In this document: positions 34,301 through 42,346 of the stretch, piece after piece
Layout: every line of letters starts with the position of its first letter
How positions within the stretch are numbered: the first letter of the stretch is position 1
Assembly: GCA_001898225.1 (NCBI GenBank)
Contig: MKTJ01000030.1
Coordinates: 1-64,000, forward strand
Direction of reading: 5' to 3'
Source: Chloroflexi bacterium 54-19
Lineage (GTDB): Bacteria > Chloroflexota > Chloroflexia > Chloroheliales > Chloroheliaceae
DNA length: 64,000 nucleotides
Notes under the pieces: model-generated
Databases searched by the model: none
What the model saw: only the letters and a program-made list of their open reading frames with translations
What the model was told of the DNA's origin: nothing
Position numbers and translations under genes: made by a program

Positions 34301-35142
34301 AGGGACGCCTCGCTTTCCTTGCCGGCCAGGGGTTTCGCCTGGTAGGACCCCGCCGCCAGGGTTGGATTGGGCCGGTTTTTCAGTTTGGAATAGTCGTGGG
34401 CAGTGCCGTGTTCGCTCAACCCCAGGTAGAAGCGTTTGACCGCCTCGTCATTGAGCAGTTCGGCAGCAGGGCGTCCATCGGCAATCTGTCCGGTTTCCAT
34501 GATGTAGCCGTAACTCGCTATCGAAAGGGCCATCCGGGCGTTTTGCTCGACCAGCAGTACAGCGGTCCCTTCTTTGTTGATTTCCACGATAATGTCGCGA
34601 ATACGCTCGACGATAAGAGGCGCGAGCCCCAGCGAAGGCTCATCAAGCAGGAGAAGGCGGGGCCCGGCCATCAGGGCGCGGCCAATCGCAAGCATTTGCT
34701 GTTCGCCACCGCTCAAATACCCGGCGGCGCTTTTGAGGCGCTCGGAAAGGATTGGAAAGAGGTGCAGGATATGGTCATAAGTGCGTCTGGTGGCAGCGGT
34801 CTCCAGGCGGGTGCGGGAGTAAGCCCCGGCCCGGAGGTTTTCCTCGACGGTCAGGGAGCCAAAGATGCGGCGGCCTTCGAGGGCCTGGGCGATACCGAGC
34901 TTGATAATTTGGTTGGGTTCGAGTTTATCGAGGCGGTGGCCGTCGAAAGAGATGGTGCCCCGGACCAGTTTGGCCCGCTGCATGGAGAGCAGCCCGGTGA
35001 TAGCCCGTAGGACGGTGGTCTTACCCGCGCCGTTAGCGCCGAGCAGGGTCACGATAGAATTGTCCGGGACTTGCAGGGAGACGTTGCGGACGGCCCGGAT
35101 GACCCCGTTGTAGACAACCTCAATGTTGTTGATTTCTAACAT
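34297..35142 (-). CDS. livF: Liv-type ABC transporter ATP-binding protein LivF
   Basis: 281-residue ATPase with Walker A GANGAGKTTVL, signature LSGGEQQMLAIGRALM and Walker B LLLLDEPSLGLAP. A C-terminal tail of about 40 residues exceeds the usual LivF length. Located 26 bp after the acyl-CoA ligase gene and overlapping livG by 4 nt. Confidence 0.92.
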   Translation of the reverse strand: MLEINNIEVVYNGVIRAVRNVSLQVPDNSIVTLLGANGAGKTTVLRAITGLLSMQRAKLVRGTISFDGHRLDKLEPNQIIKLGIAQALEGRRIFGSLTVEENLRAGAYSRTRLETAATRRTYDHILHLFPILSERLKSAAGYLSGGEQQMLAIGRALMAGPRLLLLDEPSLGLAPLIVERIRDIIVEINKEGTAVLLVEQNARMALSIASYGYIMETGQIADGRPAAELLNDEAVKRFYLGLSEHGTAHDYSKLKNRPNPTLAAGSYQAKPLAGKESEASL

Positions 35143-35168
35143 TTCCTATTCTTTTCCGCTATTGCCTG

Positions 35169-36755
35169 TTAATTAACCTGGCGCAGACCCGGTTGCCAGT
35201 ATTTCTCGCGCAGGTTCCGTTTAAGAATTTTCCCGGCCCCGCTTTTGGGCATTTCCGGCAGAAATTCCAGCGAACGTGGGATTTTATAACCCGAAATCTG
35301 TTCCCGGCAGACTTTGACGAGTTCGTCTTCGGTCGCCTCGTAGCCCGGTTTGAGGACAATTACCGCGTGGACCCGTTCGCCCCATTTCTGGTCTGGCACC
35401 CCTATGACCGCCGCTTCCAGCACGGCTGGGTGGGCATAAAGGGCGTTTTCGACCTCCGCCGAGTAGATGTTTTCGCCGCCACTGATAATCATGTCCTTTT
35501 TGCGGTCGACGATATAAACAAAATTTTCTTCGTCAATCGTTGCCAGGTCGCCGGTGTAGTACCAGCCATCGCGCAGGACGCGGGCGGTTTCTTCGGGTAA
35601 ATTCCAATAACCCTTCATAATATTGGGACCGCGCGCCACGATTTCCCCGATTTCGCCAGGTCTAATTTCTTCGCCCTGGTCGTTGAGGATACGAATTTCG
35701 ACATTGGTGCCTGGGATGCCGCAACTTAACATAATCCTGGATTCAGGACTATCCGGCGGGGCGTCTACGGCCCGCAGCAAGGTTTCCCAATCGAGGGTGG
35801 TCACACCCGGCGAGGCTTCGGTCATGCCATAGCCCTGGCGTAACTTGCAGGGCAGCAACTGGCGAAACTTGCGCAAGACTTCGACCGGGGTCGGGGAGCC
35901 GCCCGAAAATATCAGTTTCAGGCTGGAAAGGTCGTAATCTTTGATGGTGGGCACCTGGACCAGCAAGTTAATCATGGTCGGGACCAGCCCGATATGGCTG
36001 ACCCGTTCGCGCTGGATTGTTTCCAGGGCCTGGACGGCGTCGAACCTGGGCAGGAAGGTATGGCAGGCCCCCATCATGGTATAGGTCACAATCGAACTGG
36101 CGTCGGCGATGTGAAACATCGGGGCGACGTGGCAGTAGACCGTGCGGGTAGAAATATCGCTGACCGCCGCCGAATTCAGGGCGTTGGCAATCAGGTTTTT
36201 GTGGCTCAGCATGACCCCCTTGGAGCGCCCGGTTGTGCCGCCCGTGTAGAACAGCCCAACCGTGTCATCAGGCTCGGACCGCACATCTTGGAAAAAGGCC
36301 GCGCCGGGGCTGTCCGCGATAAGACCTTCGTAATCGAGCATTCCTTCCGGGGCATAACTGGCCGTTTTGCTGGTAAAGACCAGTGTCTGAACTGTTTCCA
36401 GCCTGGGCCCAAATTTTTCGTAAAGCGGCAGGAAGGTATCTTCGATTAGCAGGGCCGTTGCGGCGCAATCGTTCAGGACAAAAGCGAATTCCGCTGGAGC
36501 ATAGCGGGTGTTGAGCGGGACGATAATCGCACCGAGCCGGGGTAGCGCATAGTAGGCTTCCAGGTAGCGGTAGCCGTTGGACATAAGGACGCCGACCCGG
36601 TCGCCTTTTTTGAGGCCAAGCTGGCTCAGGGAAGCAGCCAGGCGGAAAGCCCGCCGGTCGAATTCGGCCCAGGTTATTTTGGTTTCGCGGTCTGAGACAG
36701 CCAGTTTGTCGGGATAATATTTGGCGTTGCGGCGCAGGTGAACCAATAAATCCAT
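35169..36755 (-). CDS. Acyl-CoA synthetase (AMP-forming), copy 2
   Basis: 528-residue ANL ligase and first gene of the minus-strand operon. The phosphate loop FYTGGTTGRSKGVMLSH, GYGMTEASP, YIVDRKKDMIISGGENIYS and the catalytic Lys in PKSGAGKILKRNLR are intact. It is a close paralog of the ligase at 22278. ATG 36755 (MDLLVHL) follows GAGGTG at ideal distance; the frame opens 27 codons earlier without a site. Coupling to the Liv importer suggests that the imported acid is activated on entry. Confidence 0.92.
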   Translation of the reverse strand: MDLLVHLRRNAKYYPDKLAVSDRETKITWAEFDRRAFRLAASLSQLGLKKGDRVGVLMSNGYRYLEAYYALPRLGAIIVPLNTRYAPAEFAFVLNDCAATALLIEDTFLPLYEKFGPRLETVQTLVFTSKTASYAPEGMLDYEGLIADSPGAAFFQDVRSEPDDTVGLFYTGGTTGRSKGVMLSHKNLIANALNSAAVSDISTRTVYCHVAPMFHIADASSIVTYTMMGACHTFLPRFDAVQALETIQRERVSHIGLVPTMINLLVQVPTIKDYDLSSLKLIFSGGSPTPVEVLRKFRQLLPCKLRQGYGMTEASPGVTTLDWETLLRAVDAPPDSPESRIMLSCGIPGTNVEIRILNDQGEEIRPGEIGEIVARGPNIMKGYWNLPEETARVLRDGWYYTGDLATIDEENFVYIVDRKKDMIISGGENIYSAEVENALYAHPAVLEAAVIGVPDQKWGERVHAVIVLKPGYEATEDELVKVCREQISGYKIPRSLEFLPEMPKSGAGKILKRNLREKYWQPGLRQVN

Positions 36756-37276
36756 AGACACCTCATTATGTCCGGTTGGTGGCAACAACACGTAAACTTT
36801 GGGTGACCGAAGTGGCCGGTGAGCGGGCCTTTGCAAGGTTGTTGCTCACCCCGAGCGGAATCCGGTGACCCAATAACAGGTTCCCTCTCTGAAGGGCCTG
36901 TTAGGTTCAGGAATTTAGACTTTCATTAAATCCGGCGTATTGGCAGGTTGCGTTGGATTGTTACAAATTGCATTAATTTATGCAACAAACCCGGTGATTT
37001 CATATTACTATAACTTTTCCAATATATCCAATATTGATTAAGTCTAGTATTATATTTAAAAGATATTGAAAGCAGGATTTAACTCAGGATAATAAAGCTG
37101 CAAGCGTTTACCCGGTCTAAAAAGAAAGAAAATGTTAAATTATTATTGAAATAGATATGAAACGCTTGTATTGTCTCAGAAAATATTTATAATTGTTGTT
37201 GAAACAACTCTATGAAAATGATTTTCTGCAACAAATAAAAAACAAAATTTACTGAAAAGAGATAAGGGCTATTTAA
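36756..37276. other. 521-bp divergent control region
   Basis: No gene seen. On the ligase side there are two leader hairpins (GGTGAGC/GCTCACC, 36818-36850; AACAGG..CCTGTT, 36875-36902) and a near-perfect 18-bp palindrome (36968-36985, TTGCAT/ATGCAA arms), a candidate operator. On the LacI side are two inverted half-sites and a promoter, listed separately. The middle is very AT-rich. Confidence 0.55.
37101..37193 (+). promoter_or_regulatory. LacI-gene promoter with paired operator half-sites
   Basis: CAAGCGTTT (37101-37109) and its exact inverse AAACGCTTG (37160-37168) lie 59 bp apart. The second overlaps the -35 box of a promoter TTGTAT (37166-37171), 16-bp spacer, TATAAT (37188-37193). The AACGCTT-like core is typical of LacI-family sites, so autoregulation with DNA looping is likely. 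Confidence 0.6.
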
Positions 37277-38305
37277 ATGGCTAATCCCACCGTCCGCGAC
37301 ATCGCCCAACGGGCCGGTGTTTCCGCCTCGACCGTCTCGCGTGCCCTGAACGGCTACCCTTACGTTGACGAAGAAACCCGGCTGAGTATTCAAAAAGCGG
37401 TTAAAGAACTGGGCTATCCCCTGACCAGCCTGCGCAAGTCCCAGCAGACCAGCCGGAATATCATGTTGCTCTCAGGGTTCGAGGAACTGGTCTTTAGCAA
37501 GAACCAGAACCTGATTATGCGGGAACTGGTACGGGAGTTCTGGCGGGGGGCCCGGACTATCTTTCAGAACGCCAATTACAACGTGACGGTGCAGCATTTC
37601 ACGCCCCATAGCGCGGAGTTACAGCGCCGTTTGAAGAGTGAAAAGATTGATGGTTTGATGCTGGCAGGTGGGGTTATTGAGGAATCGTTTATCGAGGAAC
37701 TTGAAGTGAATGATGTGCCGCTGGTCGTTACGGGCTCATTTCTAAAGACGCGCAAGCTCGATTATGTCGTGGCCGATATCGGCGACGGGATGGACCAGAT
37801 TGTGACGCACCTGGCGGCGACCGGGCGGAAGAATATCGCCCTGGTCAACGGCCCGGCCAACAACAACGCCAGCGAGCAAAAATATAACGGCCTGGTGCTG
37901 GCTCTCCACCTGCACGGCCTGGAAATTCGCAAAGAATGGATGTCCAACAGCGAAATTTTTATGGAGACGGGCTACCAGCGCACCCTCGAACTAATCAACC
38001 GCTTTCCAGGGCTTGACGCTATCGTCTATGGGGATGATACCCTGGCCGTGGGTGGTATCCGGGCGCTCAAAGAGTGTGGTAAAAAAGTGCCCCAGGACGT
38101 GGCGGTGGTCGGCTTCTACGATTATGAAATTGCCCGTTTTACCGACCCGCCCCTGACCTCGCTCCGGCTGGACCAGCGCCAGATCGGGCATATGGCCGCC
38201 CAGCGCATGATTCTATTGGTCGAAGCGAAACCGGCAGACCGCCAGCCCTGGTTGATGCTGGCCCCGACCCACCTCATAGTGCGCCAGTCTTCCCAACCTT
38301 CCTGA
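37277..38305 (+). CDS. LacI-family transcriptional regulator
   Basis: 342-residue regulator. The helix-turn-helix is at the very N terminus (TVRDIAQRAGVSASTVSRAL), followed by a hinge helix and a sugar-binding sensor domain ending at about residue 335. It ends 8 bp from the end of the convergent NagB-like gene and adjoins the amino-sugar-like locus, so it may respond to a sugar of that pathway; it could equally control the acid operon divergent to it. Unrelated in detail to the LacI protein at 1808. Confidence 0.87.
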   Translation: MANPTVRDIAQRAGVSASTVSRALNGYPYVDEETRLSIQKAVKELGYPLTSLRKSQQTSRNIMLLSGFEELVFSKNQNLIMRELVREFWRGARTIFQNANYNVTVQHFTPHSAELQRRLKSEKIDGLMLAGGVIEESFIEELEVNDVPLVVTGSFLKTRKLDYVVADIGDGMDQIVTHLAATGRKNIALVNGPANNNASEQKYNGLVLALHLHGLEIRKEWMSNSEIFMETGYQRTLELINRFPGLDAIVYGDDTLAVGGIRALKECGKKVPQDVAVVGFYDYEIARFTDPPLTSLRLDQRQIGHMAAQRMILLVEAKPADRQPWLMLAPTHLIVRQSSQPS

Positions 38306-38313
38306 CTTATCCT

Positions 38314-39114
38314 CTAGAAATTTAAGAGCGCCGCCGAAGCCCGGTCAATAAAAAGCTGGGCTGCCGGGTGTTCGCGCAAAATCGAGGCCGGGCAGAGCGG
38401 AGTCACCGGTCCGTTCAGGCTGTCAAAAACGGCCTGGGCTTTGGTCGGGCCGGGCACCACGCAGACAATCGTGCGGGCAGCCAGGATAGCCGGGATGGTC
38501 ACGGTCAGGGCCTGTTCTGGCACCGCCGCCAGTTCGGGAAAACAGCCGTCATGGACCTGCTGGACCCGCGAGGTTTCGTCGAGGTCCACGATGCGGACCT
38601 TCTGGGAGTCGTTGAAGTCGGCGTAGGGCGGGTCATTAAAGGCGATATGGCCGTTTTCACCGATGCCGATACAGGCCAGGTCGAGCCCGCCTTCGGCCAG
38701 GAGTTGCCCGTAGCGAGCGGCTTCGGCGGCGGGGTCGGGGGTGCCGCCCTGGAGAAAATTGACCTGGCCGGGTTTTACCAGGTCGAAAAGATGCTCCTTG
38801 AGATAGGTCTGGAACGATTGGGGGGCCTCCCCGGCCAATCCCAGGTATTCGTCCAGGTGAAAAGCGACCACCTGCGACCACTCCACTGAACTATCCTTGC
38901 TCAAACCCTCAAGCAGTTCGTTTTGAGAGGGAGCCGCCGCGAAAATAGCCCTGGCGTTACCTTTTTGGGTGAGAGCCTGGGTCAGGGCGGTGGCGGCGAC
39001 CTGGGCGGCGGCCCGTCCCAGGGCGGCCCGGTCGGCGAAAATTTTTACCTGCAAATTCCCCACTTGAAAAGTTTTTTCCGGCCCCAAACCGGCAGCACCA
39101 TAGGTCTCTGGCAT
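38314..39114 (-). CDS. Glucosamine-6-phosphate deaminase-like protein (NagB family)
   Basis: 266-residue NagB-fold enzyme; true NagB converts glucosamine-6-phosphate to fructose-6-phosphate and ammonia. D88 in FHLDEYLGL and H156 in GIGENGHIAFNDP are conserved, but relative to E. coli NagB the Asp141 position is Asn (N154) and Glu148 is Asp (D161). This marks a divergent NagB clade that may act on a different amino sugar phosphate. ATG 39114 follows AGAAGGAG; the frame extends 21 codons upstream. Divergent from a ROK regulator with shared operators. Confidence 0.85.
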   Translation of the reverse strand: MPETYGAAGLGPEKTFQVGNLQVKIFADRAALGRAAAQVAATALTQALTQKGNARAIFAAAPSQNELLEGLSKDSSVEWSQVVAFHLDEYLGLAGEAPQSFQTYLKEHLFDLVKPGQVNFLQGGTPDPAAEAARYGQLLAEGGLDLACIGIGENGHIAFNDPPYADFNDSQKVRIVDLDETSRVQQVHDGCFPELAAVPEQALTVTIPAILAARTIVCVVPGPTKAQAVFDSLNGPVTPLCPASILREHPAAQLFIDRASAALLNF

Positions 39115-39170
39115 CGGGAAGTTTCTCCTTCTAGTGCAAAATGTCAAAAAGGGTTTGTAAAAATTTAGTC

Positions 39171-39221
39171 TTGACAAATCTCAAAACAATTATATACTAA
39201 GTTTAGGTACTAAACAAACTT
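39171..39221 (+). promoter_or_regulatory. Promoter with ROK-type operator copy 1
   Basis: TTGACA (39171-39176), a 16-bp spacer and TATACT (39193-39198). The -10 box overlaps a 26-bp operator (39196-39221) whose core has perfect arms GTTTAG and CTAAAC around GTA. The operator recurs at 39368-39393. Confidence 0.7.
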
Positions 39222-39367
39222 CTGTCGTTTAACAATTTTCAACCAGGCATCCAGACCGAACGGTAACACCGTTCATTCAACCTAAAAGACCAAAACACCC
39301 AGCCTTCAATGGCTAATTTGGTTTGTTTGTTTTACCTGCTAACCGTTGGTTTATAACAGGCACCTGA

Positions 39368-39393
39368 ACTAAGTTCGGGACCTAAACAAAGTT
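39368..39393. promoter_or_regulatory. ROK-type operator copy 2
   Basis: 26-bp sequence matching 39196-39221 at both ends (ACTAAGTT and TAAACAAA) with a variable centre. It ends 4 bp before the ROK start codon and is 172 bp from copy 1, fitting a looped repression complex of NagC type. Confidence 0.65.
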
Positions 39394-39397
39394 TGCC

Positions 39398-40645
39398 TTG
39401 ATTAACGAACAAACTGCCAATCCCAAAATCGCCAGCACCATCCAGCGCCAGGTCAACCGGGCTAAAATCCTGCGGACGTTGCGGACCTTGCAGCCGGTCG
39501 CCAGGGTTGACCTGGCCCGTGAGACCGGGCTGAGCCGGGCGACCGTTTCCAGTATCGTGGACGAACTGGTGCTGGAATCTCTGGTCGAGGAAATCGGCGC
39601 GACCACCTCAAGAGGGGGCCGCCGCCCGATTTTGCTGCGAGTGAGGCCGGGCCGGGAGGGCCGCTCGGCCATCGGCTTCGAGCTTTCCCGCAACAACCTG
39701 ACCGGGGTGGTCGTGGATTTGCATGGCCGGGTTATCGCCACCCACCGCGAACTGCTCCCGGCGGGCCAATTGGAACCGGCAGGACTGGTCGAACTGGTCC
39801 GGCAACAGGTCGAACGCCTGACCGGGCCCCAGGCGCCGGCTGCCCACAACCTGGTGGGGATAGGGTTGGGTGTGCCCGGCCTGGTCAATCCCGATACCGG
39901 GTTTGTCCAGTTGGCCGCCCAGTTCGGCTGGCACTCCGTTCCGCTCAAAGAGATGCTGGAAGAGCGGCTCAAAGTGCCGGTCAAGGTCATGAACAATGTT
40001 AAAGCCGCTGCTCTGGGCGAAGTCATCTATAGCAATGACACGCCCGACCATTCGCCCAACCCCCGCCTTTACCTGTCTTTAGGCGAAGGTATTGGGTCCG
40101 GCCTGATTATCGAAGGCAAACTGCTCAGTGGGGCTTCCTACACTGCCGGAGAATTCGGGCATATCACGGTCGCGCCGAACGGTCCCCTATGCACCTGTGG
40201 TAACACGGGCTGCCTGGAAGCGGTGGCGGGCTTACCAGCCCTGGTCAGCCGCTACCTGGAACTGGCGCGCCTGGAAGAACCCAATCGTTTAACCACGACC
40301 CCCGGCGAATTCCCCTTCCTGACTTCTGCTCGCTTCCTGGAAGCGGTCAGCGCGGGGGACCGCCTGGCGGGTCGGGTCGTCGCCGAAGCCGCCGAACAAA
40401 TCGCCACTGCTCTGGCGGGTGTCATCAATTTTACTAACCCGGAACTGATTATCCTGGGCGGACCCCTGGGGCAGGTGGGCGCAGCGTTGCTGGACCCGCT
40501 CAACCAGGCGTTACGCCGCCGCGCCTTACCCCTGCCTCTCAGCCAGGTCCGCCTGATTACCGCCTCGCTTGGTGTTAACGCCGCCGGGCTCGGCCTGGGA
40601 GCAACTTTAATAAGCCAGCTAAGTGAAGTGGTTTTGTCCCGGTAA
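39398..40645 (+). CDS. ROK-family transcriptional regulator (NagC/XylR-like)
   Basis: 415-residue repressor. The N-terminal winged helix (VDLARETGLSRATVSSIVDEL) is followed by a ROK sugar-kinase-like domain with the zinc motif CTCGNTGCLEAV and GIGLGVPGLVN. The only suitable start is TTG 39398, placed directly after operator copy 2 and without a good ribosome site. It heads the importer operon and is divergent from the NagB-like gene, so it probably controls both in response to an amino sugar or its phosphate. Confidence 0.88.
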   Translation: MINEQTANPKIASTIQRQVNRAKILRTLRTLQPVARVDLARETGLSRATVSSIVDELVLESLVEEIGATTSRGGRRPILLRVRPGREGRSAIGFELSRNNLTGVVVDLHGRVIATHRELLPAGQLEPAGLVELVRQQVERLTGPQAPAAHNLVGIGLGVPGLVNPDTGFVQLAAQFGWHSVPLKEMLEERLKVPVKVMNNVKAAALGEVIYSNDTPDHSPNPRLYLSLGEGIGSGLIIEGKLLSGASYTAGEFGHITVAPNGPLCTCGNTGCLEAVAGLPALVSRYLELARLEEPNRLTTTPGEFPFLTSARFLEAVSAGDRLAGRVVAEAAEQIATALAGVINFTNPELIILGGPLGQVGAALLDPLNQALRRRALPLPLSQVRLITASLGVNAAGLGLGATLISQLSEVVLSR

Positions 40646-40709
40646 AAATCACCGGCTGCCTTCTGCTTGGGCGGCCCGGTTCATTCTATTTGTAAAATAG
40701 GAGGATAAA

Positions 40710-42215
40710 ATGTCTGAAGAACCCCGGAAAAGATTGAGCCGCCGCCGTTTCGTCGCCCTTACCGGTGGCGCGGTGGTAGCCAGCGGTATTCTAGCGGCCT
40801 GTGGCGATAATACCGCGACAACCGCTCCCGCCGCGACCACGGCAGCCGCCACAACTTCCGCCGCTGCTACTACTGCTGCTCCCGCCGCGACAACCGCTGC
40901 CGCAACCACGGCGGCTGGGGCTACGACCTCCGCTGGCGCGACCACGGCGGCTTCGGGAAGCCCGGCAGCCTTTAACTCCGGCTTTACCGTAACCAGCGAT
41001 AATATTACCCTTTCCATCTGGGCCGACGACGCCGGGATGGCTCCCTGGTACCAGAAAGTTACGGCGGACTACACCAAGCTCCACCCCAACGTGAAGTTCG
41101 ATATTCAGGCTTTCGCCGTCCGTGATTTTGAAACCAAAATCGCCGCGTCTATCCCGTCAGACTCCGCCGCCGATATTTTGCAGGGTAGCCCAACCACTTT
41201 GCGGAAATATATCGAGCCGGGTTTGATTCCCAAGACTCCCGACTCGGTTGCCAAAACCGTGGCCGACACAAAAATCTTCCCGGCGGAACTGACCGGAAAT
41301 ATGCAGTTTAACAACGCTTATTATGGTTATCCGTTTTACCAGGGCCGCCACGCTATCTATTACAACACCGACTATTTCACGGCGGCGGGCCTGACCACGC
41401 CCCCGGCGACGATGGACGACCTGACAACCTACGCTCAGAAGCTGGTTAAGGTCGAAGGCGGTAACATGACCGTCAGCGGTTTGAGCTTGCGCCTGACCGG
41501 GGCCGGTAGCGGTATCGCCGAGAAATTCATGATGTTCCTCTACCCGAATGGGGGCAACATCCTGGAAAAGACCGCCGATGGCAAGTATCACAACGCCTAT
41601 AACAACGATGCCGGTCTGAAGACCCTCAAAATGTTTATAGATATGGTCTACAAATACAAGACCGATGACCCGAAAGTAAAACATGACTCGGATGCTTTCG
41701 AGACAGGAGCAACCGCCATGTTCGCCCGTGAATCTTACGTGATTGGTGAAGCCGCCAAGAAAGCGCCTAACCTCAAGTACAATACTACGCCGATGCCGAA
41801 GGGCGTGCGCTGGGGCGACCTTTCATCACCAATTAACCTTTTCACGAGCCGCAGCACAAAGAACGCCGATACGGCCTGGGACTTCATCCTGTTCTCGCAG
41901 CAGGAGATGTACCTGAATTTACTGCTGACAGAGGTTGGCTGGATTCCGCAGCGTCAGGACTATACTTATAGCGAGGCCATGAAGGCGCATCCTCAATTCG
42001 CGGCCTTTACCTTCAAAGACCCGAATTACAAGCTTTTTGTAACTCCGGCCATCGCGCCTTTCGATGAACTCGAAACCAAGCTGGCCGACCGCTTATCGAA
42101 GGCTTTCCTCGACTCGTCGCTGCTGGATAACGAAGCCAAGATGAAGCAGATGCTGGCTGACGCGGCCAAAGAGACCGACGATATTCTCAAAAAAGCCAAC
42201 CTCTACGGCGCTTAG
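40710..42215 (+). CDS. Sugar-binding lipoprotein of ABC importer (Tat-type signal)
   Basis: 501-residue family 1 solute-binding protein. Signal region has SRRRFV (residues 10-15), then LAAC with lipid-bearing C31 and a long Ala/Thr linker of about 50 residues; the binding domain starts near residue 95 (ITLSIWADDAG). GGAGG lies before the ATG. The signal region closely matches the binding protein at 14223, although the binding domains differ. It delivers sugar to the permeases at 42347 and 43469. Confidence 0.92.
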   Translation: MSEEPRKRLSRRRFVALTGGAVVASGILAACGDNTATTAPAATTAAATTSAAATTAAPAATTAAATTAAGATTSAGATTAASGSPAAFNSGFTVTSDNITLSIWADDAGMAPWYQKVTADYTKLHPNVKFDIQAFAVRDFETKIAASIPSDSAADILQGSPTTLRKYIEPGLIPKTPDSVAKTVADTKIFPAELTGNMQFNNAYYGYPFYQGRHAIYYNTDYFTAAGLTTPPATMDDLTTYAQKLVKVEGGNMTVSGLSLRLTGAGSGIAEKFMMFLYPNGGNILEKTADGKYHNAYNNDAGLKTLKMFIDMVYKYKTDDPKVKHDSDAFETGATAMFARESYVIGEAAKKAPNLKYNTTPMPKGVRWGDLSSPINLFTSRSTKNADTAWDFILFSQQEMYLNLLLTEVGWIPQRQDYTYSEAMKAHPQFAAFTFKDPNYKLFVTPAIAPFDELETKLADRLSKAFLDSSLLDNEAKMKQMLADAAKETDDILKKANLYGA

Positions 42216-42230
42216 TTTTTCGACCGGGAA

Positions 42231-42260
42231 AGAGGGTTCTGCCGCAAGGGAGAACCCTCT
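42231..42260 (+). other. Intercistronic stem-loop between binding protein and permease
   Basis: Perfect 10-bp stem AGAGGGTTCT/AGAACCCTCT with a 10-nt loop, 15 bp after the binding-protein stop and without a T tract. As in other binding-protein operons, it may lower permease expression relative to the binding protein. Confidence 0.6.
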
Positions 42261-42346
42261 GCCTTTGCTGACCGCCGGGTATTTTCCGTCGCCCGGCAAA
42301 TGTTCCCGAAAAATTTAAAGATTTCATTTCATGAAAGCAATCTTTA

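Noticed and set aside
37101..37168. Catabolite (cre) site
   Set aside because: The half-sites do not fit the cre consensus spacing; a local LacI operator explains them better.
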